The notes: generated from the sequence alone by a model not told the origin. DNA of 64,000 bases from Cinnamomum chago (GCA_038049695.1 CP142460.1:41710501-41774500); one strand, 5' to 3'. Shown: positions 32,470-44,561, numbered from the stretch's first letter. Translations and numbers: made by a program.

Positions 32470-33320
32470 GGTCGCCAGAGAAACCCCTGTCTTCCTCGGT
32501 TCATCACCATCCCTATTCCCATTCCCGTCCATCTATCCAACCAGCCTTCACTGTCCTTGATAGAACCCCGGCCAAACCAAACCCACTCCTTTTCCCAAAC
32601 TTTCGAAACCCTAAACCTAATTACCCAAACCCATGTCCCATATCAAATTCCCAAAACCCATTCCCGGCCGACCCCAACCTTCAACTACAAACCCTCCTAC
32701 ACCTTCACAGCCTCCCACCTTCGTCAGTCCTCTCATCCAAAACCATCAAACAACACTTCTCCATCACCCGACCACTCACAACCCCAAAACCCTACGAAAC
32801 CCTTCTCCAAACCCTTCGACCAGATCCTAATAGCCAAAAAAAAAAAAAAAACCACTTTTCGTTCGGGAACCCCCAACTCCAGCAGAAGAGAAAAAAAAAA
32901 GGGAAGTAGAAGAAACAGAGATGAAAGAACGAAAAAGAAGAAGAAACGAGGTAGCAGAGGAAGAAGAGAGAGAGTTGAGTTAAGAAGAGTACCTGGCACC
33001 ATTTGACCGTCTAGCAACTCCATCGCCGCCAGCACCTTCATCTCCAACAGCGCAGCAGCCACCATCAACTTTCCTCACCCATCGCCAGCATCTGCCACCT
33101 AGCTCCTCTTCGTTTTTCTTCTTGTTCTCTCAAGTCGAAATAGGTAACAGCCCAACCAAACTTATTTTCTCTCTGCGCACAGAGCCCGAGGAGAAGAGAA
33201 GGCTTCTTTTCTTCACAGCACTGGACTGGGCCTAAGTTTTGGGCCTGACCTGCAGTCTGGGCCCGATTTAAGTCCAGACCCGACCTAGCCCACTCAAAAA
33301 GAAAACAAAAAAAAGTTTTT
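32470..33320 (+). other. Untranslated leader of the gypsy element
   Basis: C-rich then purine-rich leader between the primer-binding site and gag. Long open frames exist here on both strands, but they are Pro-rich or low complexity and have no family signature, so I do not call a gene. Confidence 0.6.
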
Positions 33321-33325
33321 CAGCC

Positions 33326-34279
33326 ATGCCTAGAAGAGGTGACAATCTCAATCATTGGTTCACAGACAAGGAACGTGATGAACAATTATTCAAACTGGGC
33401 CACGATATGGACGAAGTAATGGATCGTCTACGCATAGTAGAGACCGCCTTTATTGAATTGCAAAGCAAACAGTTGGTTGCGAAGGAAGGGTCGTCCACTA
33501 CCGCACAAATAGTCACACCCATCCAAACAGATAGGCCTGAGCAACGTGAATCCATGCGTGACTTTGTACAGCGTCTCATTGCTGAACGAGACACTGAGGG
33601 TCCCATGGTTGCACACCGTACTGATGATATCACAAAGAAAGTTAGAATTGATGTGGTTGATTTCTCTGGAGATGTCAGTCCGAAAGTTTTTGTTGATTGG
33701 CTTAATTCCCTGGAAGACTATTTTGCTTGGTATAACATGAATGATGAGCAGTGGATAGCCTTTACGACGGTTAAACTTAAGGGTCATGCTAGAATTTGGT
33801 GGTATGGTGTTGAAAATAATTAACTTGCTTTGGGACAACCCATTAATAGATGGTTCAACATGAAAGAAAGGCTCAAAAGCAATTTTCTTCCTTCTGATTA
33901 CATTGTCACACTGCGCCAAGAGTATCTTACTCTCCAGCGAGGCAATCTATCTGTGGAAGAATATACAAACAAATTTTGCGAATATATTGTTCGTTGTAAT
34001 TTGAAAATAGAAGATCGTCTCACTATCACTCGATATCGAGATGGATTGCGCAATGATATCAGACGAGAAGTTGCTATGTTTGATTATACCAGAGTTGATG
34101 AGGTATTTTGTAAAGCACGCAAAGCTCAGCATGAACTTCAGTTGCGGAGACGCAACACTTTTCAAGTCCGGGAGTCTTCCACTAGAAGAGGACCTGAACC
34201 TACTATTAATCGTACTCAGATGCAAGGTTTTCGTCCTCCTACTCCACATCTGATACAACTCAAGCACTTCCTATATTGA
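33326..34279 (+). pseudogene. gag region of the gypsy element
   Basis: It opens MPRRGDNLNHWFTDKERDEQ and holds the gag core (KVRIDVVDFSGDVSPKVFVD, DWLNSLEDYFAWYNM, then LRQEYLTLQRGNLSVEEYTN and YRDGLRNDIRREVAMFDYTR). This is the typical Ty3/gypsy gag order. It is broken. Confidence 0.85.
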
Positions 34280-36627
34280 CCATGCGGAAGTTTGAAGATG
34301 AAAGCAAAGAACAGGGCGTCATGTATGCATTGATTGCTAGGCAAATTCCAGACGAATCTCCTAATACATCTGTCCCACAAGAAGTAGAGCCACTTCTGAA
34401 GAAGTTTGCTGATCTAGTTCCAGATGAGCTGCCTAAGGAACTACCTCCATTATGTGACATTCAGCATGCCATTGATCTTGTCCCAGGCGCTTCCTCGCCA
34501 AATTTGCCGGCATACCGGATGAGTCCTATGGAGCATAAATAATTAAGAAGGCAAGTTGATGATCTTTTACAAAAGGGATATATCAGGGAAAGCCTCAGTC
34601 CCTGTGGAGTACCTGCACTTCTCACTCCAAAGAAAGACGGAAGTTGGCGTATGTGCGTGGACAGTCGTACCATCAATAAAATCACGGTAAAGTACCGCTT
34701 CCCAATCCCCAAATTAGATGATATGCTAGATTTGATGACTGGTGCATGTATTTTCTCTAAAATTGATTTGCGAAGTGGTTATCATCAAATCCGTGTAAGG
34801 CCAGGTGATGAATGGAAGACTGCATTTAAAATCAAAGACGGTCTTTATGAATGGTTGGTTATGCCCTTCGGGCTCACCAATGCCCCTAGTACTTTTATGC
34901 AAGTCATGACACAGTTATTGCAGCCTTATATTGGAAAGTTTGTCGTCGTTTACTTCGACGATATTCTAATATACAGCAAGACGAAAGCAGAACATCTTCA
35001 ACATCTGGATACAATTTACCAACTCCTTCGCCGGGAGCATTTCTATATTAATCTCAAGGAGTGCACTTTTATGAGTGATTCTGTTATCTTCTTGGGAGAT
35101 GTTGTATCAGCAGAAGGAATTAAAATGGACCCTGAGAAGGTCAAAGCAATTCGAGATTGGCCCATTCCTACTACACTCAATGAAGTTCGAAGTTTTCATG
35201 GTCTTGCAAACTTTTATAAGAGATTCATTCGAAACTTCAGCAGTATCATGGCTCCAATCACAGATTGTATGAAGAAGGGTGAATTTAAGTGGACTAGTTC
35301 GGCCACTAGAGCCTTTGAAGAAATAAAGCGTAAAATCACAGAGGCACCAGTTTTACAAATTCAAAATTTTGACAAGGTCTTCGAAATTGCTTGTGATGCA
35401 TCAAATGTTGGCATTGGAGGTGTTCTTAGTCAAGAGAGACATCCGATTGCATTTTTCAGCGAGAAACTTTCTGATGCCAAGGAAAAGTACTCTTCATATG
35501 ATTTGGAACTCTATGCCGTTGTCCAATCACTTCGTCATTGGCGACATTACTTGATTGGCAACGAGTTTGTTCTTTACTCAGACAATGATGCTTTGCGACA
35601 TCTACATTCACAGCAAAAGATCAGTGCCCACCGTGCCAAGTGGAGCGCATATATACAAGAGTTCAGTTTCAGCATTTGCCACACGGCCGGAAAAGATAAT
35701 TTGATCCCTGATGCACTCAGTCGATGAAAGCATTTGTTGACAACCATGTCTGTTAGTGTACCAGGTTTTGACCAACTCAAGCTAGATTATGCGGATGATC
35801 CAGACTTTGGTTCTATCTATGCAGACCTCCGTAATGGTGATCTGGGTAAGCATCCTCACTATAGCATTCATGATGATTTTTTGTTTAAAGGTACACAACT
35901 CTGTCTTCTTGCCACATTCATTCGTGAATATGTTGTCCGAGAGTTGCATTCAGGAGGATTTAGTGGCCATTTGGGACGCGACAAAACTCTTGCTCTTGTC
36001 AGTGATAGATATTATTGGCCCCGAATGAAACCTACCATTATTCGCATTTGCGAACGATGTAGGACATGCCAGCTAGCCAAAGGTAATAAGAAGAACACTG
36101 GACTTTATCAACCTTTGCCTGTTCCTCATACTCCATGGGTAGACATTAGCATGGATTTTGTGCTAGGTTTGCCAATGACTCAAAGAAAAGTTGATTCTAT
36201 TTTTGTTGTCGTTGATCGCTTCTCAAAGATGGCACATTTTATTCCATGTACTTCCACTAGTGATGCCTACAAGGTTGCTAAGCTCTTTTTCAAAGAAGTT
36301 GTTCGTCTCCATGGCCTTCCAAAGACTATTGTTTCGGATCGAGACACCAAGTTCATGAGTTATTTTTGGAAGACTTTATGGATGTTGTCCAATACCAAGC
36401 TCAAATTCTCTACAGCTTACCACCCTCAAACTGATGGCCTAACAGAAGTGGTAAACAGAAGTTTTGGACAGTTGTTACGATGTCTTGTTCGTGATCACAT
36501 CACAACTTGGGATCGAGCATTACCTATGGCTGAGTTTGCCTACAATAATTCGGTCAATCGGTCTACTGGTATTTCTCCATTTGAAGCTGTTACAGGGGTT
36601 TGGCCACGACTACCTGTTGATCTTTTC
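34280..36627 (+). pseudogene. pol region of the gypsy element, up to the hAT insertion
   Basis: The reverse transcriptase follows the [20 protein letters not shown] pattern near 34640, with [10 protein letters not shown] near 34950. RNase H reads [18 protein letters not shown] near 35380 and DALSR at about 35710. Integrase has the HHCC finger (HSGGFSGHLGR, then CERCRTCQLAKG near 36050), the core motif MDFVLGLP near 36155, and YHPQTDGLTEVVNR near 36420. The region is cut by the hAT transposon at 36628. It is a fossil. Confidence 0.9.
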
Positions 36628-37167
36628 CATGGATGAAAATAGCGGTAGCGGCCCGCCGCCAAACCGCTACGAAGCGGGCGATACGTAGCGTAGCGGTGCG
36701 ATTTTAAAAAATCGCCAAAAAAATATGAAAAAATTCCAGAAAATGTAGAAAATTGTAAAATGAAAGAAAATGTGGTTCTTTTGCAAAAGTAAGTAAGAAA
36801 AGGGGGCGTAGCAGTCCCTCAATATATGAGATCCTGCATCGCTGTATAAATAGAAAATAATAGTAATGATTAGTTTTTTCACATGTATTCATGTTTCTTA
36901 GTCATGCTAACTTAAAAAGTAATGGAAAGCTCATAAAAACAAAAAAAAACTAGAACATGAAATAAAGGCTTAAGAATTAAGAAGATTTAAGAGTTAGGTC
37001 ATTACTCATTAGTGAACATTGAACAATCAAATATCAATACTTCAACATTCAAGGTTCAAATTCAATCAAGTGAATGAACTATGAAGTGATCAACAATCAA
37101 CATTCAGCACCAATTTAGAAATGATAGAGAGTAGAGAGTTGTGAAGGAAATAGGAATACCTTAATCA
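36628..37167. other. hAT 3' flank (subterminal region)
   Basis: About 540 bp of A-rich sequence between the transposase 3' end and the left terminus, with GC-rich short repeats of the type AGCGGTAGCGG in the first 90 bp. No gene. Confidence 0.6.
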
Positions 37168-40100
37168 TCACCAAAAGGAATGTCTACCAAGATTCAAGGG
37201 GCTATGATTATCCTCATCCCTATCAGTGTTAGCATTTCTATTGGCACCATATTGAATTTGATATTGATGAGCATTGGGATCCACAAATCCAAAGAAGGTA
37301 GCTGCACCCGCATCATAGGAACTTGGAGGAGGTGGAGGTGGTCTAGGTGGATAGCTACTATATTGCGTTTCACCGTAGTCACCATATGAGTAGGACCCCG
37401 AAGTTGAAGACTGTTCTTCTCCTTGTTGTACTTGACCATATGGAAAATAGTCAAAATACTGTGAGGGTCCTTGTCCACTGTAACTAGGGTTCCACGAATC
37501 AGTCCATGATGCCGCTTGTTATCCTCCAAATTCTCCACCCATATTTCCTTGCTCATTACTACCTCTAGCCCCAGGTGGTGAATCTCTTCGGTGCTGTTGA
37601 TAACCACGGCTTGGATCAAATCTTTCAGATGGAGGTAACTCCTGTACTTCCTCTACAGGAATGACATCGTCTTTATCATGTTGATAATATTCACTAGTAC
37701 CACCTGTCCCACTCTCTCCTCCTCCATCTCCTCCACCATGGCTACTTGAAGAGACTGTGGTGGAACTAGCTTTCTCAGAAGCAGGTTCTTTTCCACTCCT
37801 CCTAGTCCTACTACTGGTACCTTCTCCCTGAGGTGGCTGACCTTCTGCAGGTGCCTCACCCATATCCTCACCTATCAACTCTTGAACCTTTTCCCGAAAC
37901 CCCGGATCTGAATCTAGCGGTGGATCCTTTATCTCGGTTAGCCATGGGAGTAAGGGATCGTCCTCTCTGAATATGTGATCCAAATTAATAGGACAATAAG
38001 CAGGATTATCCCTTGCCTTTCTCTCCCTAATTCTGTTTCTCAACTTCAGATTGTAATGACAATATACAAGCTTGTTGAGTTTCTGCATGATAAGCCGATT
38101 CCTGACCTTCGTGTGGATCAAAGAGAGAGTGCTCCAATTTCTTTCACAGTTGGAAGATTTTGTAGTTTGACGAAGGATGCGAACAGTCGCGCTCCTTAGA
38201 TGTGGAGCACTCTCTCCAAAATTTATCCACCAATCAGCTGAAATGCAAAAAATAAATAAAGAAAATTAGATCGTATCACAAGATATCTACAATGTGGATT
38301 TGTCTTTTGTTCATAGTCATACCAGGTGGCATCCTTCTAATCGATCGTATCACAAGAGGGTCAGCAAAGGTTCCTTTCCTTTGTGTATACGTAGATATCT
38401 ACAATGTGAAAATTAGATATAAGTCGGTAAACCCCTATAGCATGTATGACAATTGGCACTTGGCAGCATAATTAAATTCTCTTAAGTAACCACCCACTCA
38501 CCTCTTGTATGGCATCAATTTGATCATCTGGATTTAACAGTTTCTTCAACACCTCCCATAATCCTACTTGCAAGTCCGTATCTACTGCTTCGGTGTGTAG
38601 TTCGACATTGTGGTAATAGAATTCGGGATTCAAAAAATAACCTACATTATAAATATGTAGAATGTACTGTGAGCAAACAAGATAATAAATACATTAGTTA
38701 GGAAAACAAAAAAGCATCAAATTCAAAGATATATATTAATTATCTGCAACATGCAATGGATGGTGCAACTGATCGTTCCATTGGGCATCAATAATCTTTA
38801 TATATTTCTCGTGATATCTAACATTTTCCATAATGGATTGCTTTGCCCGATCCATTGCTTCATATATAAAGCCCATTGTCGGCTTGTCATCACCATCTAC
38901 AAGCCGCAACACTTTAACTAAAGGCTCAAAAACCTTTAATATCTTCCTCACTTTCTTCCGAAATTTATTGTCCCTCATCAGGTTTGGGACTTCAAACTCC
39001 GGACCACTAGTTGCATTCCCCCATTTCGAACGAAGCCAGTCTTCTGATGCAAACATCTGAATGAGTTCCGTTCTAAACTTTACAAGGCTTTCCATAGCTA
39101 GAAAATGAGTTGCAAACCTAGTTAATCCTGGACGTAGCAAGGCATGGTTATTTGTGTATCTTTTCATCAAGCTTAACACCCATGAATGATCATATATAAA
39201 TCTTGTAATTCCTCTACATGCCTTGATTAATGAAGCCACTTTTGTCTTTCTTCCAATCTCTTCCAAGATGAGATCTATGCAGTGTGCTGCACATGGGGTC
39301 CAGAATAAATGGGTCCTCTTCTCCATTAATTTCAAACCTGCTGCCTTGAAATTGGCGCCATTATCTGTAACAATCTGTACAATATACTCCTCTCCCACAC
39401 TCTTTACAACTTTATCCATAAGAGAGTATACATATGTGGCTGTCCGTCTATGTTCAGTTGCATCATTGGACTTCACAAAGATGGTCCCAGCGACTGAATT
39501 CACCAAAAAGTTTATTAATTGTGTTTGGGTGCTGCTGGTCCACCCGTCACACATGATGGTAACACCATTCTGTTGCCACATGGGCCTAAACTTTTCCACC
39601 CAAGCCTTTATTTCTGTATATTCTTCTTCAAGATATTTAGTGCCCACATCATATACGGAGGGCGCGTGTATACCCCGCCCAGCTTCGGCGGCAACATCAA
39701 GAATAGTCTGGAAATACGGGGAATCTACTGTTGTAGGTGGTATGTTCTTGTGAATTAGCCATTTTGCTGTAGCTTTGGCCAATTTATCTCTTGCAGCCTT
39801 CATTACCCCTTTCACAACACTAGATTTTTTGGTTGTTTATCTCCCTCTTTTCTATGTGCTAGATGATCAACAGGGGGAGGAACTGCTCTTCTTGTAGAGA
39901 TAATTTCTACATCAACATCCCGTTCCCGGGTGCTAAATGCCCTACGGATGGACCCCACAATGCCCTTACCCCTGCTTGGCACAGTAGTAGATGAGCCCCA
40001 TGCATCATAATATTTGCTTCCAGCAAATGCACGACGTTCATATTCTTCTTGTTGACTCATCAAAGACTCTTGGCGTGCAGCCGCCATCTGTGCATCTTCC

Positions 40101-40402
40101 TCCTCATCAAAGTATTCATCCCCAAATACATCATAATGGGCAACATCAACATCTTGCCGCCTCTTTTCTTTTATCTCTACTTTTCTAGCTTTGTTTAGGC
40201 CAACCAAAGCTTTCATTTGTTCTCTAACTTCCCTTGGTACTTCGGTACAGCCAGCAACATCGCCAGATATGTGGCCCAAGTGGTGCTTGAATCTTGTAAT
40301 GCCCCCATTGTTCACTTTCCCACAGAACTTGCATTTGATTTTCAACCTATTATTCTCAACTGCATCACCAAAGCTCCATGCGGGATCAATATCAAGATGC
40401 AT
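37168..40402 (-). pseudogene. hAT transposase gene (BED finger, DUF659 catalytic domain, hAT dimerisation domain)
   Basis: Read on the minus strand, exon 1 starts at 40402 (MHLDIDPAWSFGDAVENN) with a BED zinc finger (CKFCGKVNNGGITRFKHHLGH), then the DUF659 core ending near 38744. Exon 2 is 38641-38512 (YFLNPEFYYHN). Exon 3 runs from about 38388 to 38323 (FADPLVIRSIRRMPP). Exon 4 starts at 38237 with the dimerisation motif (ADWWINFGES, SSNCERNWSTLSLIHTKVRN). The likely catalytic residues are all present: Asp of CDGW near 39548, Asp of TDNGAN near 39365, Glu of CERNW near 38145. Defects: a frame change at an A-run near 39825 separates finger and core; the first intron donor reads AT instead of GT at 38743-38742; a stop at 37519-37521 precedes 116 further in-frame codons ending at 37168. 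It is probably not functional as it stands, although single-base assembly errors could mimic the first defect. Confidence 0.88.
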
Positions 40403-40559
40403 TTTAACTTATCAATTGGCAAAGATAGATAGACTGAATACCTGGCTGGCTATAAATATAAACAAGTAGTATGTTAAAAATTAAAAAACAAAGAAACATG
40501 TTAGAGGAAACTTATATCACAAATCTAGGAACCATTTTCAAGGCATTTGATTGGTATTC

Positions 40560-41260
40560 AAATATTAAAAATTATTTTTTTAAAAAAATTAAATAAATCC
40601 GAAAATACAAAAAATAGAGAAAAATCAATAAACATTCAAAATGTGATGGATTGATCTATGGGAAACATAGATCTATCATTTACAAGCAATTTCCAAGTGG
40701 TTTCATGGGTTGTCCATGAGTATTCACATTTTATTTTTCAAAAAATAAATAAATCCGAAAATAAAAAATAGAGAAAAATCAATAAACATTCAAAATGTGA
40801 TGGATTGATCTATGGGAAACATAGATCTATCATTTACAAGCAATTTCCAAGTGGTTTCATGGGTTGTCCATGAGTATTCACAGTTTATTTTTCAAAAAAT
40901 AAATAAATCTGAAAATAAAAAATAGAGAAAAATCAATAAACATTCAAAATGTGATGGATTGATCTATCATTTACAACCAATTTCCAAGTGGTTTCATGGG
41001 TTGTCCATGAGTATTCACATTTTTTTTTTCAAAAAATAAATAAATCCGAAAATAAAAAATAGAGAAAAATCAGTAAACATTCAAGTATTGTTGGAATGAT
41101 CTATGGGAAACATAGATCTAACAATATGAAGCTATTTTCAAGTTGTTTCATGAGTTTTCCATAAGTGATAAATTTTTTTTTTTTTGAAATAACATAAATC
41201 CGAAAATAAAAATAACAATATATAAAAAAAAAAACAAAAGATATGCATGCAAGATCAAAA
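40560..41260. repeat. Subterminal tandem repeats of the hAT element, about five copies of 137-156 bp
   Basis: The landmark AAATAAATCCG (or a one-base variant) recurs at 40591, 40747, 40901, 41038 and about 41192. Each full unit also has TTCCAAGTGGTTTCATGGG and an inner palindrome GATCTATG-GGAAA-CATAGATC. The fourth unit is shorter because one arm of the palindrome region is missing in the copy before it. The last copy is the most diverged. Confidence 0.88.
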
Positions 41261-41344
41261 GGAAGCATGGATCTACAATAATACAAGACAATGATGCCAT
41301 TATGTTGTGATTCATAGTAGTTAGAGAGTGATAATCTCAAAAGT

Positions 41345-41662
41345 TGAAAAAAAAATCACATACCTAGATGAAGAATCTTGTTTAGAATCTTTAGATTTCT
41401 TTCAATAGTTGAATGCTGGTGATTTGGAGGCAAGAAATCTTGAAGAAATGGGCTTGGGAGACACTTGGGACCATAAAGAGCAAAAAACAACAAACATAGA
41501 GGGGAAGAGTGGGTTGAAAAACCCTAAAAATGTCGAAAGGGGGGTTTTTAATGCCCCTCCGCCCCGGCGTATCGGCCGCCACGGGTGCGATTTCCCGTGG
41601 TGGCCGATATTTTGGCCGTAGCATGGCGGTATCTCCCGCTACGGCCGATATTTACATCCTTG
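41345..41662. other. hAT 5' end region with GC-rich terminus
   Basis: The last ~120 bp (41545-41662) are rich in GGCCG and CGATA words in both orientations (CGGCCGCCACGGG, GTGGTGGCCGATA, ACGGCCGATA), typical subterminal transposase-binding sequence in hAT elements. No gene. Confidence 0.6.
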
Positions 41663-41670
41663 ATCTTGTC

Positions 41671-42287
41671 CCTTTGTCGGTGGATGCCCGAATAAGTGCC
41701 GATGTTGAAAGTTTTTTTCACCACATGCAACCAGTGCACAACGAAGTCCGCCGCCATATATCTGGTAGTAATGCCACTTAGAAACAGCAAGCAGACAAGC
41801 GTCGTCGATTTCTTGAATTTACTGAAGGAGATATGGTCATGGTCCGTATCCGTCCAGAACGTGTGCCTCCAGGAGCTTATAAAAAGTTGCATCCACGAAA
41901 TGCTGGTCCATACAAGATTCTCAAAAAGATTGGCCCCAATGCTTATGTGCTTGATCTACCATCCGATTTAGGAGTCAATTCTACCTTCAACGTAGAGGAT
42001 CTTACACTCTACCGAGGTCATGACAATGATGGTGAAACTGAAAAGCAGACTATTGCTCTCCCTTCGAATCTTCCACTTGTTGACGGGATTATTGATGTGC
42101 TTGATGATCAAATTGTTTCCACTCGTCAAGGAGGTTTTCAAAAGTTCTATGTCCACTGGAAGAATTGCCCTCTCTCCGATGCTACATGGATCACTGCAAC
42201 AGATTTTCAACGCTCGAATCCAGATCTTTACGAGCGCTATCGGGTGATTAACTCGCCGGAGTTGAGTTCTTTCAAGCCGGGGAGAGT
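41671..42287 (+). pseudogene. Integrase end and chromo-like domain of the gypsy element, beyond the hAT insertion
   Basis: The sequence resumes with VPLSVDARISADVESFF and runs to LHPRNAGPYKILKKIGPNAY and the chromo-like segment (GGFQKFYVHWKNCPLSDATW). It closely parallels the left-edge element at 102-540. It ends at a polypurine-like CCGGGGAGAG before the 3' LTR. Confidence 0.87.
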
Positions 42288-42680
42288 TGATGCAGCCGAC
42301 AAAAGATTAAGACCCACAGGTCTTAATGGACCATCTGATGGGGTCCATATGATCTTTGATTCAATCGGAGATCCCTATCCTTATTTTAATTAGTAATATT
42401 AATTAGTTTCTTAATAGGATTGCTTTCTAAATTCTATTTAGAGTAGGCTGAAGTAATTTCCTATTATTAGAATTCTAGTTCGTTTAGAAATACTGTCTTC
42501 TATATATATAGGAGAACCCTCTTATTATTTCTCATGCTTATTCAATTAATAAAGATTATCATGAGTTTTCTCCATGAGTTCATGGCTGTGAGTGTTGTTT
42601 CGTGTGGAATCCCTTTGTTGGATTCGATCAACCTCATCTGAGAGGTTGGTCCATTCGATTGAAGGTCCGGAGCTGCGCCA
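42288..42680 (+). repeat. 3' LTR of the gypsy element
   Basis: It is 393 bp, starts TGATGCAGCCG and ends GCTGCGCCA, and is followed by GAGGT. Confidence 0.93.
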
Positions 42681-42863
42681 GAGGTGTTTTGGCATGGATA
42701 ATGGGTGTGTGAGAGGAGCACCCCTACCTTGAGCTTTTTATAGTTTTTGGATTTCTTGCATTCCCAGTTTGAGACGATTTAGAAAGCTTCCTGCTTGGGG
42801 AGGAAGAAAAGGGAAGGAAAAGTAAGGAGGGAGAGAATAGGAAAATAGGAGAAAAAGTAGGAG

Positions 42864-44561
42864 TGGTATGCACCAAGCAACCTATAAATAAGCTACTAGT
42901 ATGCACACAATTAAAACTTGCAAGCGCACAGTATCACTATGTAGTGTAGTGAATTGTAAGTACGAAGTCGATCCCACGAAGACTTGCGATAAAACAATGT
43001 CAAAAGCAACTAAAAATCAGAATATTAAAAGAGACAATTGAATGATGAAAGATTGAATTAAACTACTAAAAACAGTAAATTAAACTATCAAAAGCTAAAT
43101 GGAAATTATTCTAAAACACACAACTAGTATTAGAATTGAAAAACAATGAGAATGAATGAAATAGGGTTTCATCTACTCCCCCAACCAATCCTATGCATGT
43201 CCCTTATTATCTTCTAATCAAAAATCATATTTTATTAGTGACATCTATCAACCTAGACCATGGCATATGCGTCTAGATTACTATTCCCCTAAACCCAATT
43301 CATGAGTGGCATACTACATGAATTATTCATCGTGATGATAAAACTAGGCATGGCATATGTCCTAGTCAAAACACACATAATGCATAAAAACAATGGGAAA
43401 GATAAATGCATTAGTCTAACCATGGCATATACTTAGATTATTCATGGTTCTAAACCCTAGATGCTTAACATCAAGATCAATCAAAATTAAGTTAGCTACT
43501 CTTAAAATTAATTGAACATCACATGGTTGGCATGACATATACACAACTCATCAATTAAAATCATGGTTTAGAATCTCATCTAATAAAACTGAAATCTGAA
43601 TTAAAAGGTGCCAAAAGAGACTACATAGATTAGGCTAGGGTTTCAACTACACCCTAGCCCTAAAAAATTTAGCTACTCATGTCTGGAATTGAAAATAAAA
43701 TAGAGAATAGAGCCATAAGAAGAACTCTGAATATTGAAGAAGAAGAAGAATTCTGCCAGCAACTTTTTCCGTTTTTTCTCGCTCCGAAAGCTTTCCAAAA
43801 GATGCTCCATAGGTGCTCCCAATAGTGTTGTATGGCTGCTAGGGTTTGTGGATGATTGTAGCTGATTTGTGGATGGTTTGTGTGATGTTTTATGGCTGGT
43901 ATTATTGATGAACGTGGCTAGGTTGTGTATTCTATTTATAAGTCTAGCAACAGCCCTCTTTTGTGAAGAATCTCCTCCTTTTTAAGCTTCTCTCCTTGTA
44001 TGATTAGATCTCCATCTTTCTTTATACGTATGTTTCCTAATTAGATTAGAATAGGAGTCTTCTTTTCTTAATTAGCAACACTTTCTAATTCTGATCTTAC
44101 TTGTATCTTCTTGACAATTCCTCACATGGACCCACAAATCTGAATTTTAATTGCAAGGAATTAAATCTGAAACTTGAGAATAAAAGTGGGCCCATATTTG
44201 GTGCGTGCACAATGAATGTGGGACCCCTCTTTTTGGACTTCTATCTTGGCTTGAAATCTTCCTTTTAACTTTCCTTCTTTTTCTCCTTGTTATTCTCCAT
44301 TCTTGAACTCCTCTTTTAACTTGAATAGGACTTCCTAAATTCTGTAATGACTGTGGGCCCCCCTTGGCCGTGTGACACACTTTGGAGTTGTCTTCTTTTT
44401 CTTCATTAATGATTTAATTCTTCTCTTTTTTGCTCCTTTTTACCTTTGCATAAAAATCAATAAAGAATATGTAAAATCAAATCAAATAACTATGACTAGC
44501 ATAGGATAAATCAAATATTAGGGCTTAGATTGTGAACATGTGAACAATTAAGCACTTATCA
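42864..44561 (-). repeat. 3' LTR of the Athila-type element
   Basis: It is 1,698 bp. On the minus strand it starts TGATAAGTGCTTAATTG and ends TTGGTGCATACCA. The word ATGGCATAT recurs at about 43260, 43350 and 43422, with a degenerate copy near 43530. Confidence 0.9.

Larger units (their letters stand above)
36628..41662 (-). mobile_element. hAT DNA transposon (about 5.0 kb) inserted in the gypsy integrase
   Basis: The ends are imperfect inverted repeats: CATGGATGAAAATAGCGG on the left, and CAAGGATGTAAATATCGG as the reverse complement of the right end. An 8-bp target duplication matches at 7 of 8 positions (ATCTTTTC at 36620-36627, ATCTTGTC at 41663-41670), the length expected of hAT. GC-rich subterminal sequence (GCGGCCCGCC, GGCCGATA) lies just inside both ends. 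It carries a transposase gene on the minus strand and a block of tandem repeats in front of it. Its insertion postdates the host gypsy element. Confidence 0.92.
32053..42680 (+). mobile_element. Ty3/gypsy LTR retrotransposon, chromovirus-like, carrying a hAT transposon
   Basis: The element is bounded by LTRs 32053-32446 and 42288-42680 and by the duplication GAGGT (32048-32052 and 42681-42685). The primer-binding site TGGTATCAGAGC lies at 32450-32461. Order on the + strand is gag, reverse transcriptase, RNase H, integrase, chromo-like end. A 5-kb hAT transposon sits in the integrase. The LTRs differ at about 15 of 393 positions by eye, giving an age of roughly 1.5 million years at 1.3e-8. It is broken at several places besides the hAT insertion. 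It is the same broad family as the left-edge element. Confidence 0.93.

Noticed and set aside
32368-33006. Long overlapping open frames, Pro/Ser-rich and Lys/Arg-rich, as a possible gene
   Set aside because: They lie in the leader between the gypsy primer-binding site and gag, depend on C-rich and A-rich low complexity, and have no family signature.
34041-36028. Shorter frames overlapping gypsy pol on both strands
   Set aside because: They are shadows of the gag-pol reading frames and match no separate protein.
37194-37619. 141-codon minus-strand frame in the hAT element
   Set aside because: It is an out-of-frame reading of the transposase C-terminal segment; the in-frame reading gives the Y/G/P-rich tail.
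36617-41667. TTGATCTT as the exact 8-bp duplication of the hAT element
   Set aside because: It is exact on both sides, but leaves six extra bases on one end only and does not give symmetric CA-starting termini; ATCTT(T/G)TC fits the inverted ends better.
42681-42863. A gene between the gypsy and Athila elements
   Set aside because: It is only about 180 bp, purine-rich, and has no supported coding frame or splice pattern.
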